DNA of 64,000 nt, from positions 303,847 through 367,846 of the forward strand of contig NZ_CP041352.1 of the NCBI RefSeq assembly GCF_009746125.1, written 5' to 3'. The DNA comes from Casimicrobium huifangae (lineage in GTDB: Bacteria; Pseudomonadota; Gammaproteobacteria; Burkholderiales; Casimicrobiaceae). How positions within the stretch are numbered: position 1 is the first letter of the stretch; the number at the start of each line of letters is the position of its first letter. The notes beneath the pieces are model-generated. The model ran no database searches and had not been told where the DNA came from. It saw only the letters and a program-made list of their open reading frames with translations. Made by a program: the position numbers and the translations under genes. Shown here piece after piece: positions 18,477 to 27,773 of the stretch.

Positions 18477-18502
18477 GACGACAGCCAACGGCTGCCGTCG
18501 CC
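18477..18502 (+). promoter_or_regulatory. Intercistronic hairpin
   Basis: An inverted repeat (CGACAGCC, AAC loop, GGCTGCCGTCG) lies between the binding-protein stop and the first permease. Such hairpins often protect the upstream mRNA, so that binding protein is made in excess over permease. That role is inferred from position. Confidence 0.4.
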
Positions 18503-18526
18503 CGCCCATATTGCTAGGACTCCGCC

Positions 18527-19396
18527 TTGAATACAGCTGCCGCCACCGGCCACAAACGCTTCAACTCATGGCAAATGTGGGGCGCGCTGCTGCTCGTCCC
18601 CTACGTGCTGGTGTTCGCCGTATTCGTGATCTATCCCGTTGTCTACGGCCTCTGGGTGGCACGCAACCCGGATAGCTACGTGCGGCTGTTCCAGGACCCG
18701 GTGTTTCCGCGCACCGTCGTCAATACGCTGATCTTTCTGCTGGTCGGCGTCAATCTGAAGTTTCTGATCGCGCTTGGTCTGTCGGGCTTCTTCGTGCAGC
18801 AAAAGCGCTGGATTCAGGCGCTGCTCCTGCTGTTCCTGCTGCCGTGGGCGATCCCGAGCATTCCGACGATCCTGTCGTTCCGCTTCATGCTCAACCCCGA
18901 GTGGGGTTTGATCAACAACACCATATTCCGGTTGTTCGGCATTGACGGTCCGGGCTGGTTGACCGAGCCTGCATTGGCGTTTGCCAGTTCGGTGCTGGTA
19001 CACATCTGGAAGAGCCTGCCGTTCTGGACGCTGATTCTGATCACCGGGCGCCTCGCGATTCCGACCGAGCTCTACGAGGCCGCGAGCGTTGATGGCGCCA
19101 GCCGCTGGCAGCAGTTCCGCTTCATCACCTGGCCGGCGCTGGCGACGCTATATCTCACCTCGACCATGCTGTCGATGGTGTGGACGCTGGGCGATTTCAA
19201 CAGCGTTTACCTGCTCACCGGCGGTGGGCCGGGTGACCAGACGCATGTGCTGGCGACGTTGGGCATTCGCTATCTGCGTATCGATCAGCTTGATCTGGCG
19301 ATGGCCAGCATCGTGATGGCGATGCCGCTGGTGCTGCCACTGGTGATTTTCATGGTGCGACGTCTGGCCGCCGGCGAAGCCAAGTTGGCGCACTGA
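18527..19396 (+). CDS. Sugar ABC transporter permease, MalF/UgpA-like
   Basis: A 289-residue inner-membrane protein with about six helices. The EAA loop reads TELYEAASVDGASRWQQFRFITWPAL, as in MalF/UgpA permeases. The start is TTG 18527, with AGGA a few bases upstream; no better ATG precedes the first helix. It is followed after 12 bases by its partner permease. No ATPase gene occurs in this operon, so it must share one encoded elsewhere. Confidence 0.9.
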   Translation: MNTAAATGHKRFNSWQMWGALLLVPYVLVFAVFVIYPVVYGLWVARNPDSYVRLFQDPVFPRTVVNTLIFLLVGVNLKFLIALGLSGFFVQQKRWIQALLLLFLLPWAIPSIPTILSFRFMLNPEWGLINNTIFRLFGIDGPGWLTEPALAFASSVLVHIWKSLPFWTLILITGRLAIPTELYEAASVDGASRWQQFRFITWPALATLYLTSTMLSMVWTLGDFNSVYLLTGGGPGDQTHVLATLGIRYLRIDQLDLAMASIVMAMPLVLPLVIFMVRRLAAGEAKLAH

Positions 19397-19408
19397 GGAC
19401 TGGAGACC

Positions 19409-20245
19409 ATGCGCAAATATCTGAACGAGGCCGGGCTCTGGCTGATCGGTCTGCCGGTGTTCCTGTGGACCGTGATTCCGATCTGGCATCTCACGGTGCT
19501 GTCGTTTTCACCGAAGGACGACGTGACTGCCGGCACCTGGCTGCCGAGCCAGTTCACGGTGCAGAACTTCGAAATCATCGCCGGCCAGAAGCACTACTAC
19601 CTCAATCACTTCTGGCAGCAGTTCGGCAATTCGCTGTTCATCGCCGTTGCTGCTGGCCTGCTCACGTTGGGTATCGCCACTTTCGCCGCCTTTTCCATCT
19701 CGCGTCTGAAGACGCGCGGAGGCAGTATGGTGATGAACTTCGCGCTGGCGACCTATCTGATTCCCGCAGCGTTTCTTGCGGTGCCGATGTACAAGGTGAT
19801 GGGTCAGTATGGCCTGCTCAACTCGCAGTGGTCGCTGATCCTCGCGATGGTCACGCTGGCGTCGCCGTACGCGATCTGGGTGCTCAAGCAGGCGAGTGAC
19901 AAGCTGCCTTACGAGCTGGATGAAGCCGCCATCATGGACGGTGCCACGCCACTGCAAATCCTGCGGCTTGTGTATCTGCCGCTGATGAAACCCTCGCTGG
20001 TGGCGATTGGTACCTACGCGCTGCTGCTGGCGTGGAATGAGTATCTTTATGCCTTCCTGTTGCTGTCGAAGGATTCCGATGTCACGCTGGCGGTTGCGCT
20101 CGGGCACTTTCTCAGCGCCGACGATTCGCCGTGGAATCTGCTGATGGCGACCGGTCTCGTCTACGCACTTCCGCCGGCCGCCATTTACTACGCGTTCCGG
20201 AAATACATGGTGGGTGGTCTGACCGCAGGAGCCACGAAAGGATAA
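19409..20245 (+). CDS. Sugar ABC transporter permease, MalG/UgpE-like
   Basis: A 278-residue inner-membrane protein with six predicted helices. Its EAA loop, YELDEAAIMDGATPLQILRLVYLPLMKPSL, and the ending YYAFRKYMVGGLTAGATKG are typical of the MalG group. GAGGACTGGAG upstream serves as ribosome site. It pairs with the permease at 18527. The next gene (TctC-type) follows after 21 bases with its own strong ribosome site, so the operon may run on to 22989. Confidence 0.9.
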   Translation: MRKYLNEAGLWLIGLPVFLWTVIPIWHLTVLSFSPKDDVTAGTWLPSQFTVQNFEIIAGQKHYYLNHFWQQFGNSLFIAVAAGLLTLGIATFAAFSISRLKTRGGSMVMNFALATYLIPAAFLAVPMYKVMGQYGLLNSQWSLILAMVTLASPYAIWVLKQASDKLPYELDEAAIMDGATPLQILRLVYLPLMKPSLVAIGTYALLLAWNEYLYAFLLLSKDSDVTLAVALGHFLSADDSPWNLLMATGLVYALPPAAIYYAFRKYMVGGLTAGATKG

Positions 20246-20266
20246 TCGTCCGCAAGGAGGATATCC

Positions 20267-21274
20267 ATGCGTCCCATTCACGCTGCAAAGGCAGTATGTG
20301 CGGCGACGGTCGCATTGACCATTGCGTTGTTCGCCGCTGGTTCGGCTACCGCGCAATCGCCACAGTGGCCGATTCCCGGCAAGACCATCCGCATCGTGCT
20401 GCCGTTCCCGGCCGGCGGCGCCGGCACCGACATGATGGCCCGTCTCGTTGGCAAGAAACTATCCGAGGACGTGGGCGTGCCGGTCGTGGTCGACAACAAA
20501 CCTGGCGCCTCGACCATCATCGGCGCGCAGGAGGTGGCGAAAGCCTCGCCGGACGGCCATACGCTGCTCTACACGATCGTCATCACCCACACGCAGAATC
20601 CGCATCTGTTTGCGAAGCTGCCTTACGATCCCTTCAAGGACTTCACGCCACTATCGCAGGTGGCGCGTTCCGCCACCGTACTGGTTGCCAACAAGGATGC
20701 GCCCTTCAATGATTTCAAGGGCATGCTTGCTTACGGCAAGGCCAATCCCGGCAAGCTGAACGTGGCGTCGTACAGCCCCGGCTCCACGGCGCATCTGAAT
20801 GCAGAGATGTTGCGAGTTGCCTCTGGCATCGACATGGTGCACGTGCCGTACAAGGGCGTCGCCGACGCCCAGAAGGCGCTGATGGCGGGTGAAGTGCAGC
20901 TTTACTTTGATGGCACCGCGAGTGCGGTGACCGCTATCAAGGCCGGCACTGCCAAAGGCATGGCAACGGCGACCGACAAGCGCGTACCGGTGCTGCCTGA
21001 TCTGCCCACCATCGCCGAACACGGCGTTGCCGGCATCGACATTGTCGGCTGGCAGGGCTTCTTTGGCCCAGGTGGCATGCACCCCGACGTGGTGAAGAAA
21101 ATCTCGGCAGCGCTGGCGAAGATCGTCAAAAGCGATGAGATCAGCAACCTGATCCGCAGCCAGGGCAATGAGCCCACTGGCACAGGTAGCGACGAATTCT
21201 CAAAGATCGTACGCAATGACTACGAACGCTGGGGCGCGGTGATCAAGCGCACCGGCATCAAGCTGGAGCAGTAA
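20267..21274 (+). CDS. TctC/Bug family periplasmic binding protein
   Basis: A 335-residue protein. AAGGAGGA precedes ATG 20267, followed by a signal peptide ending near ATAQS. Diagnostic Bug pieces are IRIVLPFPAGGAGTDMMARLVGKKLSEDVGVPVVVDNKPGASTIIGAQEVAKASPDGHTLLYT, and later VPYKGVADAQKALMAGEVQLYFDG. Many Bug proteins in this order work without dedicated membrane partners in the locus. It is followed 2 bases later by an amidohydrolase, suggesting the ligand is that enzyme's substrate, perhaps an N-acyl amino acid. That is inference. Confidence 0.92.
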   Translation: MRPIHAAKAVCAATVALTIALFAAGSATAQSPQWPIPGKTIRIVLPFPAGGAGTDMMARLVGKKLSEDVGVPVVVDNKPGASTIIGAQEVAKASPDGHTLLYTIVITHTQNPHLFAKLPYDPFKDFTPLSQVARSATVLVANKDAPFNDFKGMLAYGKANPGKLNVASYSPGSTAHLNAEMLRVASGIDMVHVPYKGVADAQKALMAGEVQLYFDGTASAVTAIKAGTAKGMATATDKRVPVLPDLPTIAEHGVAGIDIVGWQGFFGPGGMHPDVVKKISAALAKIVKSDEISNLIRSQGNEPTGTGSDEFSKIVRNDYERWGAVIKRTGIKLEQ

Positions 21275-21276
21275 GC

Positions 21277-22989
21277 ATGCATGATCTGGTGATTCGCGAC
21301 GCAAAGATCGTCGATGGCTCCGGCGCCGCCGCTGTCTATGGTGACGTTGCCGTGGACAATGGCCGCATCGTGCAGGTCAACGGCAGCAAGGCCGGTGCCG
21401 GCAAGCGAGAGATCAACGCCAATGGTGCGCTGCTGACGCCGGGTTGGGTGGATGTGCATACCCACTATGACGGTCAGTGCACCTGGGACCCCTATCTTTC
21501 GCCTTCTTCCTGGCACGGCGTGACGACGGCGGTGATGGGCAACTGCGGCGTCGGCTTTGCACCGGTGAAGCCGCAAATGCGCGAATGGCTGATCCAGTTG
21601 ATGGAAGGCGTGGAAGACATTCCCAACGCAGCGCTGTCGGAAGGCATCAAGTGGCAGTGGGAGACCTTCCCCGAGTACATGGACGCGCTGGAGCGGATGC
21701 CGCGCGCACTCGACATCGGCTGCCAGGTGCCGCACGGCGCGTTGCGGCCCTACGTGATGGGCGAAAACGGCGTGGAGAGCAACGATGCGACACCGGAAGA
21801 AATCGAAGAGATGCGTCGCATCACACGCGAGGCGCTGCTGGCTGGTGCGCTTGGCTTTTCAACGTCGCGCACACTGATTCACAAAGGCGCCGACGGCAAG
21901 TATGTGCCGGGCACCTTTGCCCGACTCGACGAAGTGTTTGGCATTGGCCGGGCACTGGGCGACACGCATCGCGGCGTGTTCCAGATGACCTCGAACCACG
22001 TCGGCATGGATCAGGAAACGGTCTGGATGCGCAAGCTCGCCGCCGAGACCGGGCAGCCGGTCGCGTTCAACGTGCAGCAGATCGACACCCACCCGGAACT
22101 GTGGCGCACCCTGCTCAGCCAGATTGAAGATGCGGCGCGCGACGGCACCCCCCTGTATGGCGCGTTCTGCGGTCGGCCAGTAGGCTTGCTGTTCTCCTGG
22201 GGCGGGACCTTCCACCCATTCATCGCCCATCCGTCCTACCAGCCGCTGCGCAAGTTGTCGGCGGAAGAACGTTACCGGGCGCTGCTGGATCCGGCAGTTC
22301 GCGCCAAACTGCTGTCCGAGCAGCCGTACGGCCTTGATGACTACACGAAGATGAAGGCGCTGGCCTTTCACAAGATGTTCCGCCTCGGCCCGCGCCCCGA
22401 TTACGAGCCGGATCCAGCCGGTAGTGCGGCGGCGGTGGCGGCCCGCGAGGGGCGCCAGCCAAACGAGGTCGCCTACGACTGGATGCTGGAGGACGAAGGC
22501 CGCGCCATCATCTACTTCCCGGTGTTCAACTACTCCTACGAAAAGCTTTCGCATACGCAGCAACTGCTGCAACACCCGCGCACCATGCTCTCGCTGGGTG
22601 ACGGCGGTGCCCACTGCGGCTACATCTGTGACGCCTCGTTGCCGACCTTCATGCTGACGCACTGGACACGTGATCGCACGCGAGGCGACAAACTGCCACT
22701 GGAACTGATCGTGCAGCGGCAGACCAGCAGCACGGCGGTCATTTATGGGCTCAATGACCGCGGATTGATCAAACCCGGCTACATCGCCGATCTCAACCTG
22801 ATTGATTACGACCGTCTGGCGCTGCGCGCACCGCACTTCATCGCTGACCTTCCGGCAGGCGGGCGCCGCATCGTGCAGGAGGCCGATGGCTATCTGGCCA
22901 CGATCAAGGCGGGCGAAACCATCTTCGAGAATGGGCAGCCGACCGGGGCGATGCCGGGCAAACTGGTTCGCGGGCCGCAGCGGGTGTAG
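21277..22989 (+). CDS. N-acyl-D-amino-acid deacylase family amidohydrolase
   Basis: A 570-residue metal-dependent hydrolase of the D-aminoacylase family. The N-terminus has the urease-like fold start (MHDLVIRDAKIVDGSG) and the HxH metal site VDVHTHYDGQ. Further features are GVTTAVMGNCGVGFAPV, FQMTSNHVG, SLGDGGAHCGYICDASLPTFMLTHW, and the C-terminal GYIADLNLIDYDRLAL. The family cleaves N-acyl-D-amino acids or related cyclic amides. The exact substrate cannot be told. It is tightly linked to the TctC gene upstream. Confidence 0.88.
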   Translation: MHDLVIRDAKIVDGSGAAAVYGDVAVDNGRIVQVNGSKAGAGKREINANGALLTPGWVDVHTHYDGQCTWDPYLSPSSWHGVTTAVMGNCGVGFAPVKPQMREWLIQLMEGVEDIPNAALSEGIKWQWETFPEYMDALERMPRALDIGCQVPHGALRPYVMGENGVESNDATPEEIEEMRRITREALLAGALGFSTSRTLIHKGADGKYVPGTFARLDEVFGIGRALGDTHRGVFQMTSNHVGMDQETVWMRKLAAETGQPVAFNVQQIDTHPELWRTLLSQIEDAARDGTPLYGAFCGRPVGLLFSWGGTFHPFIAHPSYQPLRKLSAEERYRALLDPAVRAKLLSEQPYGLDDYTKMKALAFHKMFRLGPRPDYEPDPAGSAAAVAAREGRQPNEVAYDWMLEDEGRAIIYFPVFNYSYEKLSHTQQLLQHPRTMLSLGDGGAHCGYICDASLPTFMLTHWTRDRTRGDKLPLELIVQRQTSSTAVIYGLNDRGLIKPGYIADLNLIDYDRLALRAPHFIADLPAGGRRIVQEADGYLATIKAGETIFENGQPTGAMPGKLVRGPQRV

Positions 22990-23013
22990 CGCGCAGGATA
23001 GCGGCGCCAAAAG

Positions 23014-23058
23014 GGCCGGCGCTGGAAGCGAAAATTTCCGATTCCAGCGCCGGCCTTT
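23014..23058 (+). terminator. Strong hairpin terminator
   Basis: A perfect 14-base stem (23014-23027 with 23042-23055) and a 14-base loop lie between the amidohydrolase and argB. T residues follow the right arm, and AAAA precedes the left arm, so it could stop transcription in both directions. Confidence 0.8.
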
Positions 23059-23103
23059 GCTTAGAATCTGAGCAGACACTTACTCACTTCGCTGCACTCC
23101 CCC

Positions 23104-23988
23104 ATGCCCCTCTCCGCCGCTTCCGCGTCCGATCGCGCGCAGATTCTTGCCGACGCGCTGCCCTATATCCGCCAGTTCCACGACAAGACGCTGGTGATCA
23201 AGTACGGCGGCAATGCCATGACCGACCCGTTGCTCAAGAAGAGCTTCGCGTTCGACGTGGTAATGCTCAAGCTGGTCGGCATGAACCCGGTTGTCGTCCA
23301 CGGCGGCGGGCCGCAGATCAACGACATGCTCGACAAGACCGGCAAGAAGGGCACCTTTATCCAGGGCATGCGGGTGACCGACGACGAGACGCTGTACGTC
23401 GTCGAGGCCGTGCTCGGCGAGCTAAATCAGGAAATCGTTGGCCTCATCAACCAGGCGGGCGGCAAGGCGGTCGGCCTCAACGGCCAGGATGGTGGTTTCA
23501 TCCGCGCCAAGAAGATGATGGTCGAAAGCGAGACCGAGAAGGGCAAGATGCTCGACATCGGCTTCGTCGGTGACATCTACAACATCGACCCGACGCTGAT
23601 TCATCATCTCGACGCGGCGGATTTCATTCCGGTCGTGGCACCGATCGGCGTCGGCGAGGACGGACAGGCGTACAACATCAACGCCGATCTCGTGGCCAGC
23701 GAGCTCGCGCAGACACTCAAGGCCGAAAAACTCGTACTGATGACCAATACGCCAGGTGTGCTCGACAAGGGCGGCAAACTGCTGACCGGGCTTACGTATC
23801 GCGAAATCAACGCTTTGTTCGACGACGGCACCATCAGCGGCGGCATGAAGCCAAAGATTCAGGGCGCGCTGGATGCCGTGCAGCATGGCGTTAAAACCTC
23901 GCACATCATTGACGGTCGCGTCGAGCACGCACTGCTGCTGGAGATTCTCACCTCGGAAGGGGTAGGCACGATGATTCGGGCCGAGTAG
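23104..23988 (+). CDS. argB: Acetylglutamate kinase
   Basis: A 294-residue cytoplasmic enzyme that phosphorylates N-acetylglutamate, the second step of arginine synthesis. Motifs: [25 protein letters not shown], and [46 protein letters not shown]. Length and ends fit the family. slmA follows on the same strand, a common pairing in betaproteobacteria. A strong terminator lies just upstream, so it has its own promoter around 23060-23100. Confidence 0.97.
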   Translation: MPLSAASASDRAQILADALPYIRQFHDKTLVIKYGGNAMTDPLLKKSFAFDVVMLKLVGMNPVVVHGGGPQINDMLDKTGKKGTFIQGMRVTDDETLYVVEAVLGELNQEIVGLINQAGGKAVGLNGQDGGFIRAKKMMVESETEKGKMLDIGFVGDIYNIDPTLIHHLDAADFIPVVAPIGVGEDGQAYNINADLVASELAQTLKAEKLVLMTNTPGVLDKGGKLLTGLTYREINALFDDGTISGGMKPKIQGALDAVQHGVKTSHIIDGRVEHALLLEILTSEGVGTMIRAE

Positions 23989-24082
23989 TTTTTGAGGAAG
24001 CCATGACGTTGCGCAGGGGATGCAGCGTCATGTAGAGTGTTGTGTCGTGGCGGGAACGGGCAGAACAAAAGGGGAAACGACG

Positions 24083-24652
24083 ATGGCATTGAAGCCGGGC
24101 GAGCGAAAAACACAAATCCTGCAGACGTTGGCAGGCATGCTCGAACAACCGCAGGGCGAGAAGATCACTACCGCAGCGCTGGCCGCGAAAGTGGGTGTTT
24201 CGGAGGCGGCACTTTATCGTCACTTTGCCAGCAAGGCACAGATGTTCGAGGCGCTCATCGAGTTTGTCGAAGAGTCCGTGTTCACGCTGGTCAACCAGAT
24301 CGCCCAGAGCGAACGTGACGGACGGGCGCAGGCCAGCCAGACCATCGACATGCTGCTCGGCTTCGCCGAGAAGAATCCGGGCATGGTGCGGGTGCTGATT
24401 GGGGACGCCCTGGTCAACGAAGATGGCCGCCTGCAGGCCCGTATCAATCAGCTGACCGATCGTATCGAAGCGTCACTCAAGCAGTCGCTGCAACTGGTGC
24501 CGCCGCCAGGCTCGTTGCCTGCTGGCGAAGCGGCAAACGCTTTGGTCGCGTTTGTCATCGGACGCTGGCACCTGTATGCCAAGTCCGGCTTCCGGCGCAA
24601 ACCGACGAGCGACTGGACGCAGCAGGCTGCCTTTCTGCGCCTAAGCGCGTAG
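24083..24652 (+). CDS. slmA: Nucleoid occlusion factor SlmA (TetR fold)
   Basis: A 189-residue TetR-type protein. The N-terminal HTH is KITTAALAAKVGVSEAALYRHFASKAQMFEALIEFVEESVF, and the SlmA-type core is FAEKNPGMVRVLIGDALVNEDGRLQARINQL. SlmA binds specific chromosomal sites and blocks FtsZ assembly over the nucleoid. Start ATG 24083 follows GGGGAAACG; the frame is open further upstream, but that region is not family-like. The stop is only 17 bases from the convergent permease gene. Confidence 0.9.
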   Translation: MALKPGERKTQILQTLAGMLEQPQGEKITTAALAAKVGVSEAALYRHFASKAQMFEALIEFVEESVFTLVNQIAQSERDGRAQASQTIDMLLGFAEKNPGMVRVLIGDALVNEDGRLQARINQLTDRIEASLKQSLQLVPPPGSLPAGEAANALVAFVIGRWHLYAKSGFRRKPTSDWTQQAAFLRLSA

Positions 24653-24669
24653 GTGCTTCGCCGGAAGGC

Positions 24670-25512
24670 TCAGCCCTTCAGTCCGCCTGCGGTCAGGCCG
24701 CCTACCACCCGCTCCTGAAAGATGGCGATGACAATTGCCACCGGCACAATCGCCACAATCAGCGCTGCTGAAATGATTGGCCACGGGAAGGTGAACTCAC
24801 CCTGATACAGGGTGATGCCAACCGGCAATGTACGCATCGTAGCAGTCGAATTGAGTGATAGCGCCAGCAGGAACTCGTCCCATGCGTTGACGAAGGCGAG
24901 AATGCCCGCCGTAAATACGCCGGGTGCTGATAGCGGTAGCACCACGCGCCACAGCGTGCCGAATCGCGTACAGCCGTCAATCATCGCGGCGTTCTCCAGG
25001 TCGCGCGGGATGCTCTGGAAGAAGCTCACCAGCACCAGCGTGCACACTGGCAGATTCAGCACGACATACGGAAACACCAGCGCGAGGTAACTGTTCAGCC
25101 AGCCCAGCGCCCGCATGGTCTCGAAGATCGGTACCAGCAGCGTGATCAGGGGGAACATCGACGAGGCGATGATCGCGGTCAGGATCAGTTGCCTGCGCTT
25201 CAAGTTCAAGCGTGCGATGGCGTATGCCGCAAACGCGGCCACGACGAGTGAAACGACGGTTGCCAGCAGTGCCACAACAATGCTGTTTTTCATGAACACC
25301 TGAAACAGCGGTTGATCCACTGCGGCGGCGATGTAATTTTTCAGCGTCGGCTCATGCGGAAAGTAAGTGATCGGCTTCCGGAACAGCTCCGTCTCGCTCT
25401 TGAGGGATGTGAACAGGATCCAGATCGCCGGAAAAAAGCCGTTGATGACAACAATCGCCGCCGCAACAAAGCGCAGCCCACCGGCACTGAACAAACTGCG
25501 ACGATCACCCAT
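24670..25512 (-). CDS. Carbohydrate ABC transporter permease, MalG-like
   Basis: A 280-residue inner-membrane protein with about six helices. Its EAA loop reads RDLENAAMIDGCTRFGTLWRVVLPLSAPG, and the C-terminus FQERVVGGLTAGGLKG is typical of MalG/UgpE partners. It overlaps the preceding permease by one base and is the last gene of the seven-gene minus-strand operon that begins at 33733. It forms the pore with the permease at 25512-26408, powered by the ATPase at 27774-28865. Confidence 0.92.
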   Translation of the reverse strand: MGDRRSLFSAGGLRFVAAAIVVINGFFPAIWILFTSLKSETELFRKPITYFPHEPTLKNYIAAAVDQPLFQVFMKNSIVVALLATVVSLVVAAFAAYAIARLNLKRRQLILTAIIASSMFPLITLLVPIFETMRALGWLNSYLALVFPYVVLNLPVCTLVLVSFFQSIPRDLENAAMIDGCTRFGTLWRVVLPLSAPGVFTAGILAFVNAWDEFLLALSLNSTATMRTLPVGITLYQGEFTFPWPIISAALIVAIVPVAIVIAIFQERVVGGLTAGGLKG

Positions 25513-26408
25513 CAGGCACTCTCCTGACGGCTGATGTGCCGCAAATAAACGGCAGTCAGGATCAGCGACAGCACGAACATGCCCACCGCGAGCGTGGAAC
25601 CAAAGCCAACGTCAAGGTAGTCGATGGTGGTTTTGTGGATGTACATCGCAAGTGTTTCGGTCGCGTTGCCCGGCCCGCCCTTGGTCATGGTGTAGGGGAT
25701 GTCAAAGGTCTGCAATGCCGTGATGGTGCGAAAGATCAATGCCACGACGATGGACGGCATCAGCATCGGGATCGTGATTTGCCAGAACTGCTGCCAGCGG
25801 CTGGCGCCATCCACTTCTGCCGCCTCATAGAGCGACTTCGGGATCATCTGCAGACCAGCAAGCAGGATCAGCGCCATGAACGAGGATGACTTCCAGATGA
25901 TGGCGATGCAGATGGCCGTAAACGCCGACACGGGCGACAGCAGCCACATGCGCGGCTCACCGCCAAAGCGCATCCAGACATCATTGATGAATCCGTATTC
26001 GGTGTGGAAGAACCACGCCCAGATGAGCCCTGCGAATGCAAGCGGCAGCGCCCACGGCAACAGCAGCGCCAGCCGCACCGGCCATTGCCGTTTGAACGGC
26101 AGGTTGGCAAGCAACGCGAGGCCCAGGCCAACCAGCAGTGCGCCCGGTACCGTCACCACGGTGATCAGCACCGTATTCCAGGTGGCCTCCCAGAAGGCGC
26201 CATCCTTGATCATGTCGGCATAGTTTTGCCAGCCGACCCATTTCGAACCCTGTCCGCCGGACAGGCGCATGTCGAAAAAGCTGTTGTAGAAAAGTTTGCC
26301 GATCGGATAGACAACGATCAGGGCGAGCAGCGCGAACGCCGGCGCCAGCAGGATAACGCCGAGCGTTTTCTCGCTCGGGTCACGCAGCCGGTCAAACCAC
26401 GAGGTCAC
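25512..26408 (-). CDS. Carbohydrate ABC transporter permease, MalF-like
   Basis: A 298-residue inner-membrane protein. The N-terminal helix is VILLAPAFALLALIVVYPIGKLFYNSFFDMRL and the EAA loop is KSLYEAAEVDGASRWQQFWQITIPMLMPS. It lies between the solute-binding protein and its partner permease in the operon. By context it imports the oligosaccharide handled by the GH31 enzyme at 28883-31102. Confidence 0.92.
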   Translation of the reverse strand: MTSWFDRLRDPSEKTLGVILLAPAFALLALIVVYPIGKLFYNSFFDMRLSGGQGSKWVGWQNYADMIKDGAFWEATWNTVLITVVTVPGALLVGLGLALLANLPFKRQWPVRLALLLPWALPLAFAGLIWAWFFHTEYGFINDVWMRFGGEPRMWLLSPVSAFTAICIAIIWKSSSFMALILLAGLQMIPKSLYEAAEVDGASRWQQFWQITIPMLMPSIVVALIFRTITALQTFDIPYTMTKGGPGNATETLAMYIHKTTIDYLDVGFGSTLAVGMFVLSLILTAVYLRHISRQESA

Positions 26409-26439
26409 TATGCCCGCCCTGCTGATACCAGCGACGCCA

Positions 26440-27711
26440 CTAGCGCATCACGCGCCGCAGCTTGCCTTCGATGTCGTTAACTGCGTCGGCCGGCTTCACG
26501 GTGCGGGCCAGCACGGCGTTGGTCGACGTACGCACGGCGTCGGATACTTCGCCGTAACGATCAGACATCGGACGGCCCTTTGCCGCCTGCACCACCGGCA
26601 ACGAGTCACGGTAGTGCGGCAATTTCTTCAACACATCGGCGTCGGTGTAAGTCTGCGCGAACACCGGCAGCAGTGAACCCTCGATAGCGAGGAACTTTGC
26701 TGACTCGGGCGAGCTCATGTAGCGCACCAGCTTCGCCGATGCTGCCTTGTTTTTCGAGAACGCGCTCACCGCCCATTGCCAGCCGCCGATGCAGGTGGCC
26801 GACTTGCCGCCCGCCATTGCCGGCAGCGGCAGTACGCCGACCTTGCCCTTGACGGTCGAGTCGGCCTGCGATTGCAGCTGGTCCCATGCGAAGCCCCAGT
26901 TGACCATCGCCACCAGATTGCCGGCCTTGAACGCGTTGACCATATCGGCCGGCCGCACCTCACCGATGTTCTTCTGCATCACGCCACGGTCCACCAGCGA
27001 CAGCCACATTTCCAGCCCCTTCTGGGCAGCAGCCTTGTCCAGTGTCATGCGGCCAGCGGCGTCGTTGAATTCCTTGCCCTGACTCCAGTACGGCTTGAGG
27101 AAGGTGCAGACTGCACCCTCGATCGCAGCGCCGGTGGTGGCGACACCGTTCATGGCCCCGTTTTTCTCGCCGTCGAGGATCTTCTTGAGCCCTGCAGCGA
27201 GTTCGTCCCAGGTCCCCGGCGTCTTGACACCGTACTTGTCGAACAAATCCTTGCGGTAGTACAGGAACTGTGCGTCGGCAAACGCTGGCAGTGCAACGAT
27301 CTTGCCGTCCACGACGTTGGCAGCACCGTAGGCCGGCAGATAGGTGTTCATGATCGTATTGGCTTCGTTGCCAAGGTAGCCGTTGAGTGGCTCCAGCCAA
27401 CCCGCTCTGGCGTACTGCATGGGGTTGATGATGTCGATCATGTAGATGTCGATGGCAGCATCCTTGGCGTTCAATACCGTTGAGAGGTATTGCCGCTGCA
27501 GCTCTGACGTTGCGCCACCCGTCTCAATTTCAATCTTGACGCCGGGGTTCTGCTTTTCATAGTTGTCGAACAGTTTGCGCATCAGATCGGGGCGCTGGTT
27601 GGCGCCGCCCGAGAACACGCGCATCGTCTGTGCCGAAGCCGCGCCGGCGGCGACTAGTCCGAGCGCGAGCCCGGCAATCATGCCCGCTTTCCAGAGTCGT
27701 TTCATGGTCAT
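26440..27711 (-). CDS. Extracellular sugar-binding protein, family 1
   Basis: A 423-residue periplasmic binding protein. The signal peptide is about residues 1-27 (MTMKRLWKAGMIAGLALGLVAAGAASAQ). Family 1 features: MRKLFDNYEKQNPGVKIEIETGG, YMIDIINPMQYARAGWLEPL, and LFDKYGVKTPGTWDELAAGLKKI. GGAGGAACC directly precedes the start, with two possible ATGs two codons apart. It is the receptor of the importer at 24670-28865 and probably binds a malto- or xylo-type oligosaccharide. Confidence 0.92.
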   Translation of the reverse strand: MTMKRLWKAGMIAGLALGLVAAGAASAQTMRVFSGGANQRPDLMRKLFDNYEKQNPGVKIEIETGGATSELQRQYLSTVLNAKDAAIDIYMIDIINPMQYARAGWLEPLNGYLGNEANTIMNTYLPAYGAANVVDGKIVALPAFADAQFLYYRKDLFDKYGVKTPGTWDELAAGLKKILDGEKNGAMNGVATTGAAIEGAVCTFLKPYWSQGKEFNDAAGRMTLDKAAAQKGLEMWLSLVDRGVMQKNIGEVRPADMVNAFKAGNLVAMVNWGFAWDQLQSQADSTVKGKVGVLPLPAMAGGKSATCIGGWQWAVSAFSKNKAASAKLVRYMSSPESAKFLAIEGSLLPVFAQTYTDADVLKKLPHYRDSLPVVQAAKGRPMSDRYGEVSDAVRTSTNAVLARTVKPADAVNDIEGKLRRVMR

Positions 27712-27773
27712 GGTTCCTCCTTTTGCTTTTGTGGTTCGGCATGCAACGAGTACGTCGCCGAAGTTGGAAATGG

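Noticed and set aside
18442..18480. Short GGGTGAC direct repeats before the permease
   Set aside because: Too short and too few to be distinguished from chance in this G-rich gap.
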